Origin: Atopobiaceae bacterium
GTDB lineage: Bacteria > Actinomycetota > Coriobacteriia > Coriobacteriales > Atopobiaceae
Reading direction: 5' to 3'
DNA length: 64,000 nucleotides
Assembly: GCA_902834555.1 (NCBI GenBank)
Contig: CADFJN010000009.1
Location: 1-64,000, forward strand
Shown in pieces: positions 7,326-15,929 of this stretch. The position numbers and the translations under genes were made by a program. Numbering within the stretch: position 1 is the stretch's first letter; each line of letters starts with the position of its first letter. The notes below the pieces were generated by a model that saw nothing but the letters and a program-made list of their open reading frames with translations, had not been told where the DNA came from and searched no databases.

Positions 7326-7940
7326 CTAGCCCCACGAGCAGGCGCACTCAAGACCGCTCACGATTCCTTGCAGCATGAGTGCAACCGGCATGCTGGGAGT
7401 TGCCTTGGCCAGATGGCATGCCTGCTCGGGCGAGTTGGGAACGTGCACAAAGCCGGCACGCGCCGTGGACTGGGATGCCGCAAGCGCATCAAGCACCGAG
7501 AAGAGCACCGCGTTGCAGACGTAGGTCCCAGCGGAATACGAGACTGCCGCAGGCACGCCGGCATCGACCATCGCCTGCGCCATCGCACAAACGGGAAGCG
7601 TCGAGAAGTGCGCGTCCGGCGCGCCCGGGGAGAGGCGCGTGGCCTGGGGCTGCTCGCCGTCGTTGTCTGGGATGCGCGCGTCCGCGTAGTTGATGCCGAC
7701 AAACTCCGGCGTCACCTTGGCGCGACCGCCCGCCTGTCCCACGCAGAGCACGATGGAGGGGCTTTCGCGTTGAATGGCTTCAAGAACCGCCACGGGCCCG
7801 CGACGAAAAGACACGGGAATGCGCTCGCGGACCACCGTATGGCCGGCAATGACCCGCGGGAGCGCATTTACTACCTCCCACGAGGGGTTTGTTTGCTCGC
7901 CACCAAAGGGCTCGAAGCCCGTGACCAAGATCTTCTCCAT
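7326..7940 (-). CDS. pcp: Pyroglutamyl-peptidase I
   Basis: A cytoplasmic cysteine peptidase (C15 family) that removes N-terminal pyroglutamate from peptides. The 204-residue protein has the N-terminal GFEPFGGE motif and the full catalytic set: Glu79 (TPEFVGIN), Cys142 (SAGTYVCN) and His166 (FVHVP). The ATG at 7940 was preferred over a GTG two codons earlier because it stands nine bases after AAGGAGG. It lies 72 bp upstream of the lactate dehydrogenase gene on the same strand, and the two could be co-transcribed. Confidence 0.93.
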   Translation of the reverse strand: MEKILVTGFEPFGGEQTNPSWEVVNALPRVIAGHTVVRERIPVSFRRGPVAVLEAIQRESPSIVLCVGQAGGRAKVTPEFVGINYADARIPDNDGEQPQATRLSPGAPDAHFSTLPVCAMAQAMVDAGVPAAVSYSAGTYVCNAVLFSVLDALAASQSTARAGFVHVPNSPEQACHLAKATPSMPVALMLQGIVSGLECACSWG

Positions 7941-7992
7941 GCGCACCGTCCTCCTTGGACTTGGCGAGAGACGCCGTGCGGAACGCCCTGCC

Positions 7993-8187
7993 CTAGAGCT
8001 TGAAGGTTATCCCCACGCCGACGAAGGGCTTCCAGCCGTGCTTGCCGGCTGCCCTGCGACGGTAGTTCTCCTCTGCCTCATCGCGGTCTGCCTCATCGCA
8101 CATGCGCTTGTATTCCTCGAAGTCAAGCTCTCCCCTGCGGTACTGCTCGTACGCCTCTTCCAGCTCTTCGTCGGTATAGCGTGCCAT
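7993..8187 (-). CDS. Small charged conserved-type protein, 64 residues
   Basis: Not recognised. The protein is rich in Glu, Arg and Tyr over residues 1-50 and likely helical; it ends with a short non-polar tail (WKPFVGVGITFKL). It has no membrane segment or cysteine pair. A clear GGGAGG site precedes the ATG at 8187. It lies 52 bp upstream of pcp on the same strand and may be its operon partner. Codon use matches neighbouring genes, which supports it as a real gene. Confidence 0.65.
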   Translation of the reverse strand: MARYTDEELEEAYEQYRRGELDFEEYKRMCDEADRDEAEENYRRRAAGKHGWKPFVGVGITFKL

Positions 8188-8439
8188 GGCGACCTCCCGT
8201 CCTAGGGCAACGCGCCGAGGACTCTCCTTCGATTTTCTCGACTATACCCGACGCACACGACATTAATAAGGGCTTCAGGCTTGGACGGCATGAGGGCGAA
8301 TGCAACGTTTCATGCGGGGAGTCACAGCCGGAATACCACGCGATATCCGCCGATGGAAAACGGGCTAGGCAACCTTGACACCACCTTTGGCAGCACACTT
8401 GTATGGCAGAGCAGCGTTCGAATGAACGAACTCATCGAA

Positions 8440-8472
8440 GAAGGCGGGTTCATCCTTAGTGAAGCCGCCTTC
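8440..8472. terminator. Hairpin terminator after the small ORF at 8482
   Basis: GAAGGCGG (8440-8447) pairs with CCGCCTTC (8465-8472), with extra TTCA/TGAA pairing inside. It begins 10 bp beyond the stop of the small minus-strand gene; the T-tail is short. Confidence 0.55.
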
Positions 8473-8481
8473 CCATGGGGT

Positions 8482-8637
8482 CTAGGCATTCGCAGGCAAC
8501 TCGTACCCGATTGAGCCAAACCCGCTCTTTGCTGGTCTCTCGAAATGGACTTGAACCTTATCGATGCCATCCTCATGAATTACGCCAGAGAGGACAACCT
8601 CGGTTCCGTCATCAAGCGTGAGATAGGGATGTATCAC
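8482..8637 (-). CDS. Small hypothetical protein, 51 residues
   Basis: A short minus-strand ORF with a convincing protein-like composition: an IHPYLTLDDGTEVVLSGVI opening followed by alternating polar and hydrophobic residues suggesting a small beta sheet. The proposed GTG start at 8637 stands 8 nt after TGGAGG; an ATG at 8652 would give 56 residues but has no ribosome site. A hairpin terminator follows the stop. I do not recognise the family. The ORF is isolated between unrelated genes and the neighbouring sequence is decayed, so it could also be a remnant. Confidence 0.55.
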   Translation of the reverse strand: MIHPYLTLDDGTEVVLSGVIHEDGIDKVQVHFERPAKSGFGSIGYELPANA

Positions 8638-8783
8638 GGCTATTGCCTCCATTTGATAGAAGCACTAATCGACTCGAACATGATTGATAACCAGCAAAGG
8701 CATGCTCCCTTTTCCAGCACCGTAACCATGCGGCTTTGCATACAACTTGAAAGTCTACGTGCCGCCGGTTCTCGCCGGTTAAG

Positions 8784-9000
8784 GCCTCTGGGGGATGCGA
8801 GCAGCTCGAGACGTACTTTGGCCAGTACCTACCGCAGCTCTTCTACTCGGTACTTGCCCTGGTCACGCTCTTCTGCGTGGTGGCACCGCGCGCCTTCCCG
8901 CCGCGGTAGTGCTTCTCGTCTGCGTTCCGCTCATTCCGCTGGCCATTGTGGCCGTGCAAAAGGTAGCCAAGCGCATCCTCTCAATCTGCTGGGGCCGGCA
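8784..9000 (+). pseudogene. Fragment of a CydC/CydD-like ABC exporter membrane domain, frameshifted
   Basis: Translation from 8784 gives ASGGCEQLETYFGQYLPQ and continues to a TAG at about 8907. In the next frame it resumes as AVVLLVCVPLIPLAIVAVQK, ending near CWG. The order matches the second and third membrane helices of the fused permease/ATPase exporters of the CydDC type (typical text: EGVEQLETYFGRYLPQ). One frameshift and missing N- and C-terminal parts mark it as a relic. No ATPase motifs follow. Confidence 0.7.
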
Positions 9001-9129
9001 TGCAACGCCGGACGGCGCGCAGCGGCCCCGCTCCCAGCTGGCCCGGACCCTTGGCAAGCGGCAAGGGTTCTTGCGTCTCGACGCCACGCAATCCGCCGTT
9101 TGTCCCAACGGTCGCCTTTCTCTTACTAA

Positions 9130-9179
9130 CCTGCATATTCCGATCGGTTAGAGGGGTTTAATCGATCGAAATTTGCAGG
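9130..9179. repeat. ATTCCGATCG palindrome, family P5, copy a
   Basis: Arms CCTGCATATTCCGATCG and CGATCGAAATTTGCAGG (two mismatches) enclose GTTAGAGGGGTTTAAT. A related palindrome lies at 38697-38743. A further short GC hairpin (ACTCTGCGG...CCGCAGAGT) follows immediately and could serve as terminator for the minus-strand gene ending at 9234. Confidence 0.75.
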
Positions 9180-9233
9180 ACTCTGCGGCCCGCAGAGTCC
9201 CGCGGCCCGTAGAAGTGCCGGCGCCTCTCGCCG

Positions 9234-10007
9234 TCACTCAAACGCGTAGCTGGTCATCGATATCGCGCCAAGGTTGCGAACGTCATTGAACACCTCGGGC
9301 TTCTCGCCCTGGGACGCGCCCAGGACCGTGAGCAGCGGCAGAAAGTGGTCGGGCGTGGGAACCGCGTAGCTCGCGTGCGGCAGTCGCTCGTAGTTGATGA
9401 CCTTCTCGTCGTCGCGCGCCTCCACGGCCGCGCGAACCGCGGCGTCAAACTCATTGCAGGCCTTGGCGCCTGCGGGGTTGTCCCACTCGACCTCGCGCAG
9501 GTTGTGCACCACGTTTCCGCTCCCCAGCACCACAAAGCCCTCGTCGCGCAGCGGCGCAAGGCGTCGGCCCAGGTCATAGGCGTAGCGAGCGTCCTTCATC
9601 CCGTTTACCGAGAGCTCCACCACGGGCACGTTGGCCGCAGGCAGCATGTGGTGGAGCGGGGTCCACACGCCGTGGTCGATGCCCCAAGTGTCGTCAACCT
9701 CCACATCGCTACCCAGAAGCTCCTGCACGCATGCCGTAAGGTCCGTGTTCCCGGCGGGGCGATACTTGATCGCGTAGAGCTCCGGCGGAAAGCCGTACAT
9801 GTCGTTCACCTGGCGCGGAGTGGGGTCGCTCTGCACCAACGTCCCGCGCGTGAACCAGTGCGCCGAGACGGCGAGAATCGCGCGTGGCGCGTCTGCCAGG
9901 AGCTTCTCGCCCATCGCGCGAAGGCCGTGCGCCACATCGTCATCCCGAAGCGCCATCATGGGGTCGCCGTGACCCACGAACATCGCCATCTGCCTCTTGT
10001 CTGCCAT
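9234..10007 (-). CDS. Extradiol-dioxygenase-fold (LigB/DODA-type) protein
   Basis: A 257-residue protein of the class III extradiol ring-cleavage dioxygenase family, close to the bacterial YgiD/4,5-DOPA dioxygenase type. It has GHGDPMMAL at the N-terminus with the metal His, AVSAHWFTRG, the HGVWTPLHHM block with further His ligands, SVNG, and a C-terminal PTPDHFLPLL. These cytoplasmic metal-dependent enzymes act on catecholic substrates, but the natural substrate in fermentative anaerobes is unclear and oxygen-dependent turnover may not be its role. The ATG at 10007 follows GGAGG; upstream in-frame codons are non-coding. Confidence 0.88.
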   Translation of the reverse strand: MADKRQMAMFVGHGDPMMALRDDDVAHGLRAMGEKLLADAPRAILAVSAHWFTRGTLVQSDPTPRQVNDMYGFPPELYAIKYRPAGNTDLTACVQELLGSDVEVDDTWGIDHGVWTPLHHMLPAANVPVVELSVNGMKDARYAYDLGRRLAPLRDEGFVVLGSGNVVHNLREVEWDNPAGAKACNEFDAAVRAAVEARDDEKVINYERLPHASYAVPTPDHFLPLLTVLGASQGEKPEVFNDVRNLGAISMTSYAFE

Positions 10008-10232
10008 GTTGTCCTCCATCGCTACTAGGTAGTAAGTTTGTACTTGCTTTCTGGCATCTATACTACGCGCCGAGAAATGCCACGCAAGAGGTATCTTTTG
10101 GCATACCAGGTGAAGGCGCGGGCTGCCAAGGAGCGCAGCGACCAAAACCAGAACCGCCCACCCTGGTCAGACGCGATTCTCGGCACTACAATAAGGCCAG
10201 CTATATACCCCACCACCGTAATGGAGACATCG

Positions 10233-11165
10233 ATGAGAGACATCCAGGACACCTGCAGGGTTGCCGTGGTGCAGTCGCGACCCCAACCGTTCGACCACGA
10301 CGCCTGCCTATCGGGAGCCCTCGATGCCATCCGGCGTGTGGCCGAGGAGCGCCCCAGTGACCTGGTGGTTCTGCCCGAGCTGCTCATCCCGGGCTACCCG
10401 CATGGCCTGACCTTTGGCTTTGTGGTTGGCGCGCGCGAGCCCGGCAGCAAGGAGCTGTGGAAGCGCTACTACGACGGCTCGGTTGTGGTGGGCGGTCCCG
10501 AGACCGAGACGATTGCCGCCGCGGCGCGCGAGACGGGAGCCTGGGTGAGCGTGGGCGTCTCGGAGCGTGATGCCACCTCGGGCACGCTCTATAACACCAA
10601 CCTGGTATTTGCGCCGGACGGCCACCTTGACGCATGGCATCGCAAGCTCAAGCCCACCGGCGCCGAGCGCCTGGTGTGGGGCGACGCGCAGGATCACTAC
10701 TTCCCCGTGAGCCAGACGCCGTGGGGTCCCATGGGCACGCTCATCTGCTGGGAGAACTACATGCCGCTGGCCCGTGCTGCGCTCTACCAGAAGGGCGTGG
10801 CCATCTACCTGGCCCCCAACACCAATGGCAACCCCGAGTGGCAGGCAACGGTGGAGCACATCGCCATCGAGGGCCGCTGCTTTGTGGTGAACTGCGCTCC
10901 CTACCTGGTTCGCGACGACTACCCTGCGGACCTTCTCGCCTCGAGTGAGGTGGCGAGCTTGCCCGAGGTGGTGTATCGCGGTGGCTCAAGCGTGGTCGAC
11001 CCGTTTGGCCACCCGGTGCCCGGTGCCGAGCCGCTGTGGGACACCGACGGCATTCTCTACGCCACGCTCGACATGCAGCAGGTACCGGCGTCCAAGTGGG
11101 AGTTTGACCCCGTGGGCCACTACGCGCGCCCCGACGCCGTACGGCTCGAGGTGAACGACATCTAG
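10233..11165 (+). CDS. Nitrilase family C-N hydrolase
   Basis: A 310-residue carbon-nitrogen hydrolase. The catalytic triad is visible: Glu49 (VVLPELLIPGYP), Lys138 (WHRKLKPTGAERLVWG) and Cys172 (TLICWENYMPL). The CWENYMP text and the GAERLVWG block are typical of true nitrilases (branch 1) rather than amidases, so a nitrile-to-acid reaction is likely; the substrate cannot be told. The ATG at 10233 (MRDIQDT) was chosen because ATGGAG precedes it at proper spacing; an ATG four codons earlier is possible. It is divergent from the dioxygenase-like gene with about 225 bp between them. Confidence 0.92.
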   Translation: MRDIQDTCRVAVVQSRPQPFDHDACLSGALDAIRRVAEERPSDLVVLPELLIPGYPHGLTFGFVVGAREPGSKELWKRYYDGSVVVGGPETETIAAAARETGAWVSVGVSERDATSGTLYNTNLVFAPDGHLDAWHRKLKPTGAERLVWGDAQDHYFPVSQTPWGPMGTLICWENYMPLARAALYQKGVAIYLAPNTNGNPEWQATVEHIAIEGRCFVVNCAPYLVRDDYPADLLASSEVASLPEVVYRGGSSVVDPFGHPVPGAEPLWDTDGILYATLDMQQVPASKWEFDPVGHYARPDAVRLEVNDI

Positions 11166-11181
11166 CGGGCAGCCCGGGCGC

Positions 11182-11223
11182 TTCTCGGCCGTGGGCGGTT
11201 CTCGGCCGCGGGCGGTTCTCGGC
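11182..11223 (+). repeat. Tandem 17-bp repeat after the nitrilase gene
   Basis: Two and a half copies of TTCTCGGCCGTGGGCGG (11182-11198, 11199-11215, then TTCTCGG), starting 17 bp after the nitrilase stop. Each unit contains the TTCTCG word that is over-used across the window. Confidence 0.8.
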
Positions 11224-11287
11224 ATGCGCAACAGGATTCCATTGCCCGTCAACTCAATCCCGCCATCAACCGCCGACCTTCTCGCCA

Positions 11288-11371
11288 CGAATTATTGCGC
11301 GTTATTCCTGAGAATTCACAGCTCAACTGGCCGTATGTCGCTACAGCGAGAAATATCGCGCAATAATTTCG
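11288..11371. repeat. Loop-conserved palindrome, family P2, copy e
   Basis: Arms CGAATTATTGCGCG and CGCGCAATAATTTCG; the centre is GCTCAACTGGCCGTATGTCGC. It shares arms with the inverted copy at 11654-11737 and shares the central CAACTGG motif with all P2 copies. Confidence 0.85.
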
Positions 11372-11463
11372 GCGGGACAGGATAAAGGGGGCTATCGCAG
11401 AGCAAGGCGACACACGCCCGCCCCCAAGGTTCGTACCAGCCCCAGCTGCTCCATCCCTCTTTA

Positions 11464-11550
11464 CGGAGAATAGCTCCTTTTTTTTCTTAATACCGATGCC
11501 GGATAACTGGGCAAATGTCACCAGCGTTTAAGAAAAGGAGCTATTCTCCG
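11464..11550. repeat. Loop-conserved palindrome, family P2, copy c
   Basis: A perfect 18-bp stem, CGGAGAATAGCTCCTTTT (11464-11481) with its complement at 11533-11550, around a centre reading GATAACTGGGCAAATGTCACC. The stem is unrelated to that of the copies 170 bp away on either side, although the centre is the same. Confidence 0.88.
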
Positions 11551-11653
11551 ATCCAGTCCAAGTTGATTGGGGACAAAACCCTAGGTGGGCCATGGGCTGC
11601 GCGCTTTGCCCACGCTGTCGCGCTCCACCCATGCTGTCTCGCGTTGCATCCTC

Positions 11654-11737
11654 CGAATTTATTGCACGTTATTTCTAGCCATGGCGACATTTGACCAGTT
11701 GACCAGAAATATCTCAGGAATAACGCGCAATAATTCG
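11654..11737. repeat. Loop-conserved palindrome, family P2, copy f (inverted)
   Basis: On the minus strand it reads CGAATTATTGCGCGTTATT at one end and GGTCAACTGGTCAAATGTCG in the centre. The element is inverted relative to 11288-11371. The 745 bp between the nitrilase and response-regulator genes contain only these elements and a short GC-biased stretch. Confidence 0.85.
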
Positions 11738-11911
11738 CAGTGGAGACGCCGGCGGGTGCGGCGGAAGCGTCGGCGGGAGCGGCAGAGGCCGCCGGCGGAG
11801 ACGCCAGCAGGACTCTCCTGACGCCGGCAGGCCCCTCTCGTTCGCGCTTGCCGCAACAACGCACGCCTCGGCATCGCGCGCAGAGAATGGCGGAACGCCT
11901 GGTGCCCCACA

Positions 11912-12538
11912 CTACCCGCGGTAGTAGTACACCGCAATCTGCGTGCGGTTTCGCAGCCCAAGCTTGGCGAGAATGGCCGAGATGTGATTGCGCACCGTGC
12001 CCTCGCTCATGTAGAGCGCGGCGGCGACCTCCGCGTTGCTCATCCCGTCGGCAATTGCGCGCACCACCTCGCGCTCGCGGTCGGTAAGACCGCGCATCTC
12101 GGGCTCCCCCCGGCTCGGCCGCGCGCCATCGACCGAGAGCGCCGTCGCCCGTGCCAGCACCTCGCCCTCAAGCACGCTCTGCCCTGCCATCACGGACCGC
12201 AGCGCCGGCGCGATCGTTGCCACGTCCTGCTTGATGAGGTAGCCGCGCGCGCCCAGCCGGAGCGCCCGCACAATGTAGTCGTCGTCGGAGAAGGTGGTGA
12301 GAAAGACCACCCGAGCCGCGGGATCGGCGGCCAGAATCTTCTCGGCAGCGCTCAGTCCGTCTCCGCCAGGCATCTGAATGTCCATGAGCACCACGTCGGG
12401 CTCGCACGCCGAGAAGAGCGAGACGGCCTCCTCCCCGCTTGTCCCCGTGCCCGCAACCTCGATGTCCGGCTCCGCGCCAAGGATGGTCGCCAGCGAGCGC
12501 ACCACAATGGCGTCGTCGTCCACCACGATGACCCTCAT
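11912..12538 (-). CDS. NarL/FixJ-type response regulator
   Basis: A 208-residue two-component regulator. The receiver domain (1-120) has the acidic pocket VVDDD (5-9), phospho-acceptor Asp53 (VVLMDIQMPGGDG), the Thr/Phe switch (LTTF) and Lys in YLIKQ. The LuxR-type HTH (about 145-205) contains LTDREREVVRAIADGMSN and SEGTVRNHISAILAKL. The ATG at 12538 overlaps the kinase gene by 4 bp. By context, with a DesK-like kinase and a divergent drug-type ABC exporter, it probably controls that exporter. Confidence 0.93.
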   Translation of the reverse strand: MRVIVVDDDAIVVRSLATILGAEPDIEVAGTGTSGEEAVSLFSACEPDVVLMDIQMPGGDGLSAAEKILAADPAARVVFLTTFSDDDYIVRALRLGARGYLIKQDVATIAPALRSVMAGQSVLEGEVLARATALSVDGARPSRGEPEMRGLTDREREVVRAIADGMSNAEVAAALYMSEGTVRNHISAILAKLGLRNRTQIAVYYYRG

Positions 12539-13632
12539 GCCTGCCCCTTCCTGGGAATCAACGCAAACACCGAGAAGCGCCGCCCGTCCGACTTCACCAG
12601 CAGCGTACCGCCAAGCCCCTCCACGCGCTCGCGCATGCCGCGCAGGCCCATGCCGCGCCCCTCGAGGCTGGTCACGTCTGCGGGCACGTCGCCGTCGTTC
12701 TCGACGCGCAGCTGCCAGATACCGGGAAGTCCCGCAACCCGCACCGTCGCGTGTGTAGCGTGCGCATGGCGGGCCGCGTTCGTGAGCGCCTCGCGCGTCA
12801 CGGCCACCAGGCATCGGCTCACATCGACGGACGGAGCGCCCTCAAGGGCGCAGTCAACGTCCACGTGTGCAATGCCGCTCTGGCCGGCAAGCCGGTTGAG
12901 CTCCACGCCTACGTCAAGAGCGGAGTCCTCCAATGCATGGACGCTCGTGCGCATGGAGGTGAGCGCCTCGCCCAGGACGCCCGCAAGCTCGCCAAGCTCC
13001 TCGACGGCGGTGGTGTCATCGCGGTGCACCACTTTGAGTGCCTCCACCTCGAGCACCAGCCGGGTGAGCTGGTGGCCCACGGAGTCGTGGATCTCTCGCG
13101 CGATGCGCGTGCGCTCGGCCAGAGCGGCGGCGTGGGACTCGTACGCGCGCGCGTCCTCTAGCTCGCGGTTCTTCTCGCGCAGGTCAATGACCTTGTCCTG
13201 GAGGTCGTCCTGCAGGGCGTGGAGCTGGCGCTCAAGCCCAACGGCGCGCCCGCAGCGCCACGAGAGCAACATTGAGCACACAACCAAGGCGAGAAGAACC
13301 GCCGCTGTGGCCGCGGGCGCACCGGCCGCCCACGCCCACGCAACGCAGCACGGCGCCACCGCCAACGCCCAGCGCGAGCGAACGCGGGGCAGGTCGTAGC
13401 AGGTAAGCGGCAGCGCCACCCACGCCCCCGGCACCAGCGCCGCCAGCGCGCACGCGGTGCAGCACACGGCCTCGGCAACAGCCGGCCGACGCCCGCACGC
13501 AAGCTCGAAGCACGCCCCAGCGCCAACGGCGACGAGCAGCGCCACCACGCGCACGGCATCCACCGAGCCTGCCAGCACCACAAGTGCCAGACAGGCGAGA
13601 AGCACCACGCGCTTGTCGGCAATTCTCTCCAT
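12535..13632 (-). CDS. DesK/NarX-class sensor histidine kinase
   Basis: A 365-residue membrane sensor with four to five hydrophobic segments (residues about 8-45, 55-80, 87-125), no sizable extracellular domain, then a coiled coil (135-165). A HisKA_3 box follows with phospho-acceptor His182 in AREIHDSVGHQL, then an HATPase domain with NAARHAHA (N box), VENDGDV and GRGMGLRGMRERV. I set the start at ATG 13632, where a TATAAT lies only 8 nt upstream with no ribosome site, so the transcript may be leaderless. The longer ORF crosses the divergent promoter region. Its partner is the overlapping response regulator. Confidence 0.9.
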   Translation of the reverse strand: MERIADKRVVLLACLALVVLAGSVDAVRVVALLVAVGAGACFELACGRRPAVAEAVCCTACALAALVPGAWVALPLTCYDLPRVRSRWALAVAPCCVAWAWAAGAPAATAAVLLALVVCSMLLSWRCGRAVGLERQLHALQDDLQDKVIDLREKNRELEDARAYESHAAALAERTRIAREIHDSVGHQLTRLVLEVEALKVVHRDDTTAVEELGELAGVLGEALTSMRTSVHALEDSALDVGVELNRLAGQSGIAHVDVDCALEGAPSVDVSRCLVAVTREALTNAARHAHATHATVRVAGLPGIWQLRVENDGDVPADVTSLEGRGMGLRGMRERVEGLGGTLLVKSDGRRFSVFALIPRKGQA

Positions 13633-13638
13633 GGCCGC

Positions 13639-13706
13639 AATTATACGGACGCCAGGCGCGCCGCCGCAGCTCTTGCCCCAGTCGGCAAAACCCATGACAT
13701 TTGTCA
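13639..13706. promoter_or_regulatory. Divergent promoter region with TGACATTTGTCA operator candidate
   Basis: TGACA-TT-TGTCA (13695-13706) is an inverted repeat between the kinase gene (minus) and the ABC-exporter operon (plus). On the minus strand TATAAT (13640-13645) precedes the kinase ATG by 7 bases. The dyad is the best candidate for binding by the NarL-type regulator encoded here. Confidence 0.5.
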
Positions 13707-13795
13707 CGCCCCAACGGCGCAACCGGTGACGCCGCTCACTTCCCGCGCACCGTCCGCCGCGCGACACTTTCACCAGGCAGACGAGAGGAGCCGGC

Positions 13796-14749
13796 ATGGC
13801 GTCTAACGAGGCGGTCGTTCGCATTCGCAACCTGGTCAAGCGCTACGGGGAGCTGATGGCGGTGGACCACCTGTCGCTGGACATCGCTCCCGGCGAGGTC
13901 TTTGGGCTTCTCGGCCCCAACGGCTCGGGCAAGACCACGACCATCAACTGCATCCTGCAGCTCCTCTCGTACGACCACGGCGAGATCGAGCTCTTTGGCC
14001 AGCCCATGCGCCCCACCAGCTACCAGCTCAAACGCCGCATTGGCGTGGTGCCGCAGGAGGTCGCCGTCTTCGACGAGCTCACCGTGCGCGAGAACGTAGA
14101 CAGTTTCTGCGCGCTCTACGTGAGCGACCGCGCGCGCCGCCGCGAGCTGGTCGACGCCGCAATCGACTTTGTGGGGCTCCAGAAATTCGGGGACTTTCGC
14201 CCAAAGAAGCTCTCCGGCGGCCTGCTTAGGCGCCTCAACATTGCCTGTGGCATCGCGCACCGGCCCGAGCTCATCATCATGGACGAGCCCACCGTGGCCG
14301 TAGACCCGCAGAGCCGCGAGTCGATCCTCTCGGGCATCGAGCGCCTGAACGCAGAGGGCGCCACCGTAATCTACACCTCGCACTACATGGAGGAGGTCGA
14401 GCGGCTCTGCTCGCGCATCATGATCATGGACCACGGCCGCAGCGTTGCCAGCGGCACCGCCGACGAGCTCAAGGGCATGATCGGCACGGGCGAGAAGGTC
14501 TCCGTCGAGGTGGGCGAGATGGACGAGGCGACCCTCGAGCGCGTGCGGTCCCTCCCCCACGTGCGCTCCGCCGAGGTGGACGCGGGCATGCTGCGCGTGC
14601 AGTGTGCCTCGGGCGCGCACAACCTGGCAGACGTCCTGGGCGTGCTGGCGGAGAACGACCTCTCATACGGGCGCGTGCTTTCCGAGCCGCCCACGTTGAA
14701 CGACGTCTTCCTCGAGATCACCGGTCGCGCCCTGCGCGACGAGGCCTAA
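13796..14749 (+). CDS. ABC-2 exporter ATP-binding protein
   Basis: A 317-residue ATPase of the drug/antibiotic exporter class (DrrA-like). It has Walker A GPNGSGKTT (40-48), Q-loop VVPQE, signature LSGGLLRRL (139-147), Walker B LIIMDEPTVAVDP and the H-loop in TSHYMEEVERLC. A C-terminal extension (about 230-317), usual for this class, follows. It starts the three-gene operon with the two membrane subunits, and the divergent two-component system suggests induction by membrane stress or an antimicrobial peptide. The ATG at 13796 follows GAGAGGAG. Confidence 0.93.
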   Translation: MASNEAVVRIRNLVKRYGELMAVDHLSLDIAPGEVFGLLGPNGSGKTTTINCILQLLSYDHGEIELFGQPMRPTSYQLKRRIGVVPQEVAVFDELTVRENVDSFCALYVSDRARRRELVDAAIDFVGLQKFGDFRPKKLSGGLLRRLNIACGIAHRPELIIMDEPTVAVDPQSRESILSGIERLNAEGATVIYTSHYMEEVERLCSRIMIMDHGRSVASGTADELKGMIGTGEKVSVEVGEMDEATLERVRSLPHVRSAEVDAGMLRVQCASGAHNLADVLGVLAENDLSYGRVLSEPPTLNDVFLEITGRALRDEA

Positions 14750-14759
14750 GGGGGCAGCG

Positions 14760-15929
14760 ATGCTTGCAAGCCTTAGAACCAGCGTGCTCTCGCTCGCGCG
14801 CGACAAGGCGCTTCTCGTGTGGGCGCTGGCGTTTCCCGTGATCATGACCTTCATCTTCATGGGTATGTTCTCGGGAATCCAGGACGCCTACACCACCGTG
14901 GGCTCCACGCTGGGCGTGGTACGCGACAAGAACTATTCGGCCGCCATGGGCCTGGACGAGACGATCCAGGCCATCTCGGACCCCGCGTCGAGCGACCGCA
15001 TCTGCGACGTGGCCTACTACGAAAGCGCCGCAGACGCCGAAGCCGCCGCCAACGCGGCCGAGGTAGACGCCTATCTCACCGTAGACGCAGACGGCGCGCC
15101 GCAGCTCCACGTGACCAATTCAAGCCTCTCTGAGAACGGCACTCTCCCCACCTCGGTCCTTGCCGAGGTACTGGACACCTACCAGCACACACGTGCGGCG
15201 GTCGAGAAGGTCGCGGCCACGCGGCCGGAGCTTCTCGCCACGGGCGCGGCCATTGGCGCCTTCACCGAGAGCGCCGTCCAGACGGTGCGGCTCACGGCAA
15301 CCAAGAACCCGCCCAGTCCCGACGCGCGCTACTACTACGCGCTTCTCGCTATGGCCGCGGGCATGGGGGCAACCGCCGCCATGGAGTCGGTGCGGAGGCT
15401 CCTTCCAACCGCAAGTCCGTTGGGCGCCCGGCAGTCTCTGGCCGCCGTGCCCCGCTGGCGCATGCTTGTGGGTGCGCTTCTCGGCGCCTGGCTCTGCGAG
15501 TTTGCGCGCCTGCTGGTGGCGGTCCTCTTCATGCGAGGCGTGGCGGGCGTCTCGTTTGGAAGCGACACCCACGGCGTGGTGGTTGCCCTTGCTGCGTCCT
15601 CGCTCATGGCGTGCGCGGCGGGCGCCCTCTGCGGGACCGTCCCGCGCATGGAGACGGGCATGGTATCCGGCATCACCTGCCTCCTCTCGCTCTTCACGGG
15701 CCTCTACGGCACGGCATCGCAGCAGCTCGCGGACAAAATCGAGGCGGCCGCTCCGGCCCTCGCGCACGCAAACCCCCTCTGGCAAACAACCAACTGCTTC
15801 TACGCGCTGCTCTACTACGACACGCCCGATGCCTTTCTCGAGAGCGTTGCCGCACTGCTGATAATGGCGCTCGCGTTTCTCGCCCTGGCATCGTTCCGCA
15901 TGAGGAGGACCTCGTATGACCACCTTTAG
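14760..15929 (+). CDS. ABC-2 type transporter permease
   Basis: A 389-residue membrane subunit. It has one N-terminal helix (about 20-40), a large extracytoplasmic domain of roughly 140 residues (45-190) rich in Asp and Ala, then five to six C-terminal helices (from about residue 190), the layout of ABC-2 drug exporters. It starts 10 bp after the ATPase gene with a GGGGGC site and overlaps the next permease by 14 bp, so the two permeases are translationally coupled. They probably form a heterodimeric channel. Confidence 0.88.
   Translation: MLASLRTSVLSLARDKALLVWALAFPVIMTFIFMGMFSGIQDAYTTVGSTLGVVRDKNYSAAMGLDETIQAISDPASSDRICDVAYYESAADAEAAANAAEVDAYLTVDADGAPQLHVTNSSLSENGTLPTSVLAEVLDTYQHTRAAVEKVAATRPELLATGAAIGAFTESAVQTVRLTATKNPPSPDARYYYALLAMAAGMGATAAMESVRRLLPTASPLGARQSLAAVPRWRMLVGALLGAWLCEFARLLVAVLFMRGVAGVSFGSDTHGVVVALAASSLMACAAGALCGTVPRMETGMVSGITCLLSLFTGLYGTASQQLADKIEAAAPALAHANPLWQTTNCFYALLYYDTPDAFLESVAALLIMALAFLALASFRMRRTSYDHL

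Noticed and set aside
8545..9129. A 194-codon plus-strand frame
   Set aside because: Its first part is antisense to the small minus-strand gene and its second part is the wrong frame of the ABC-exporter relic.
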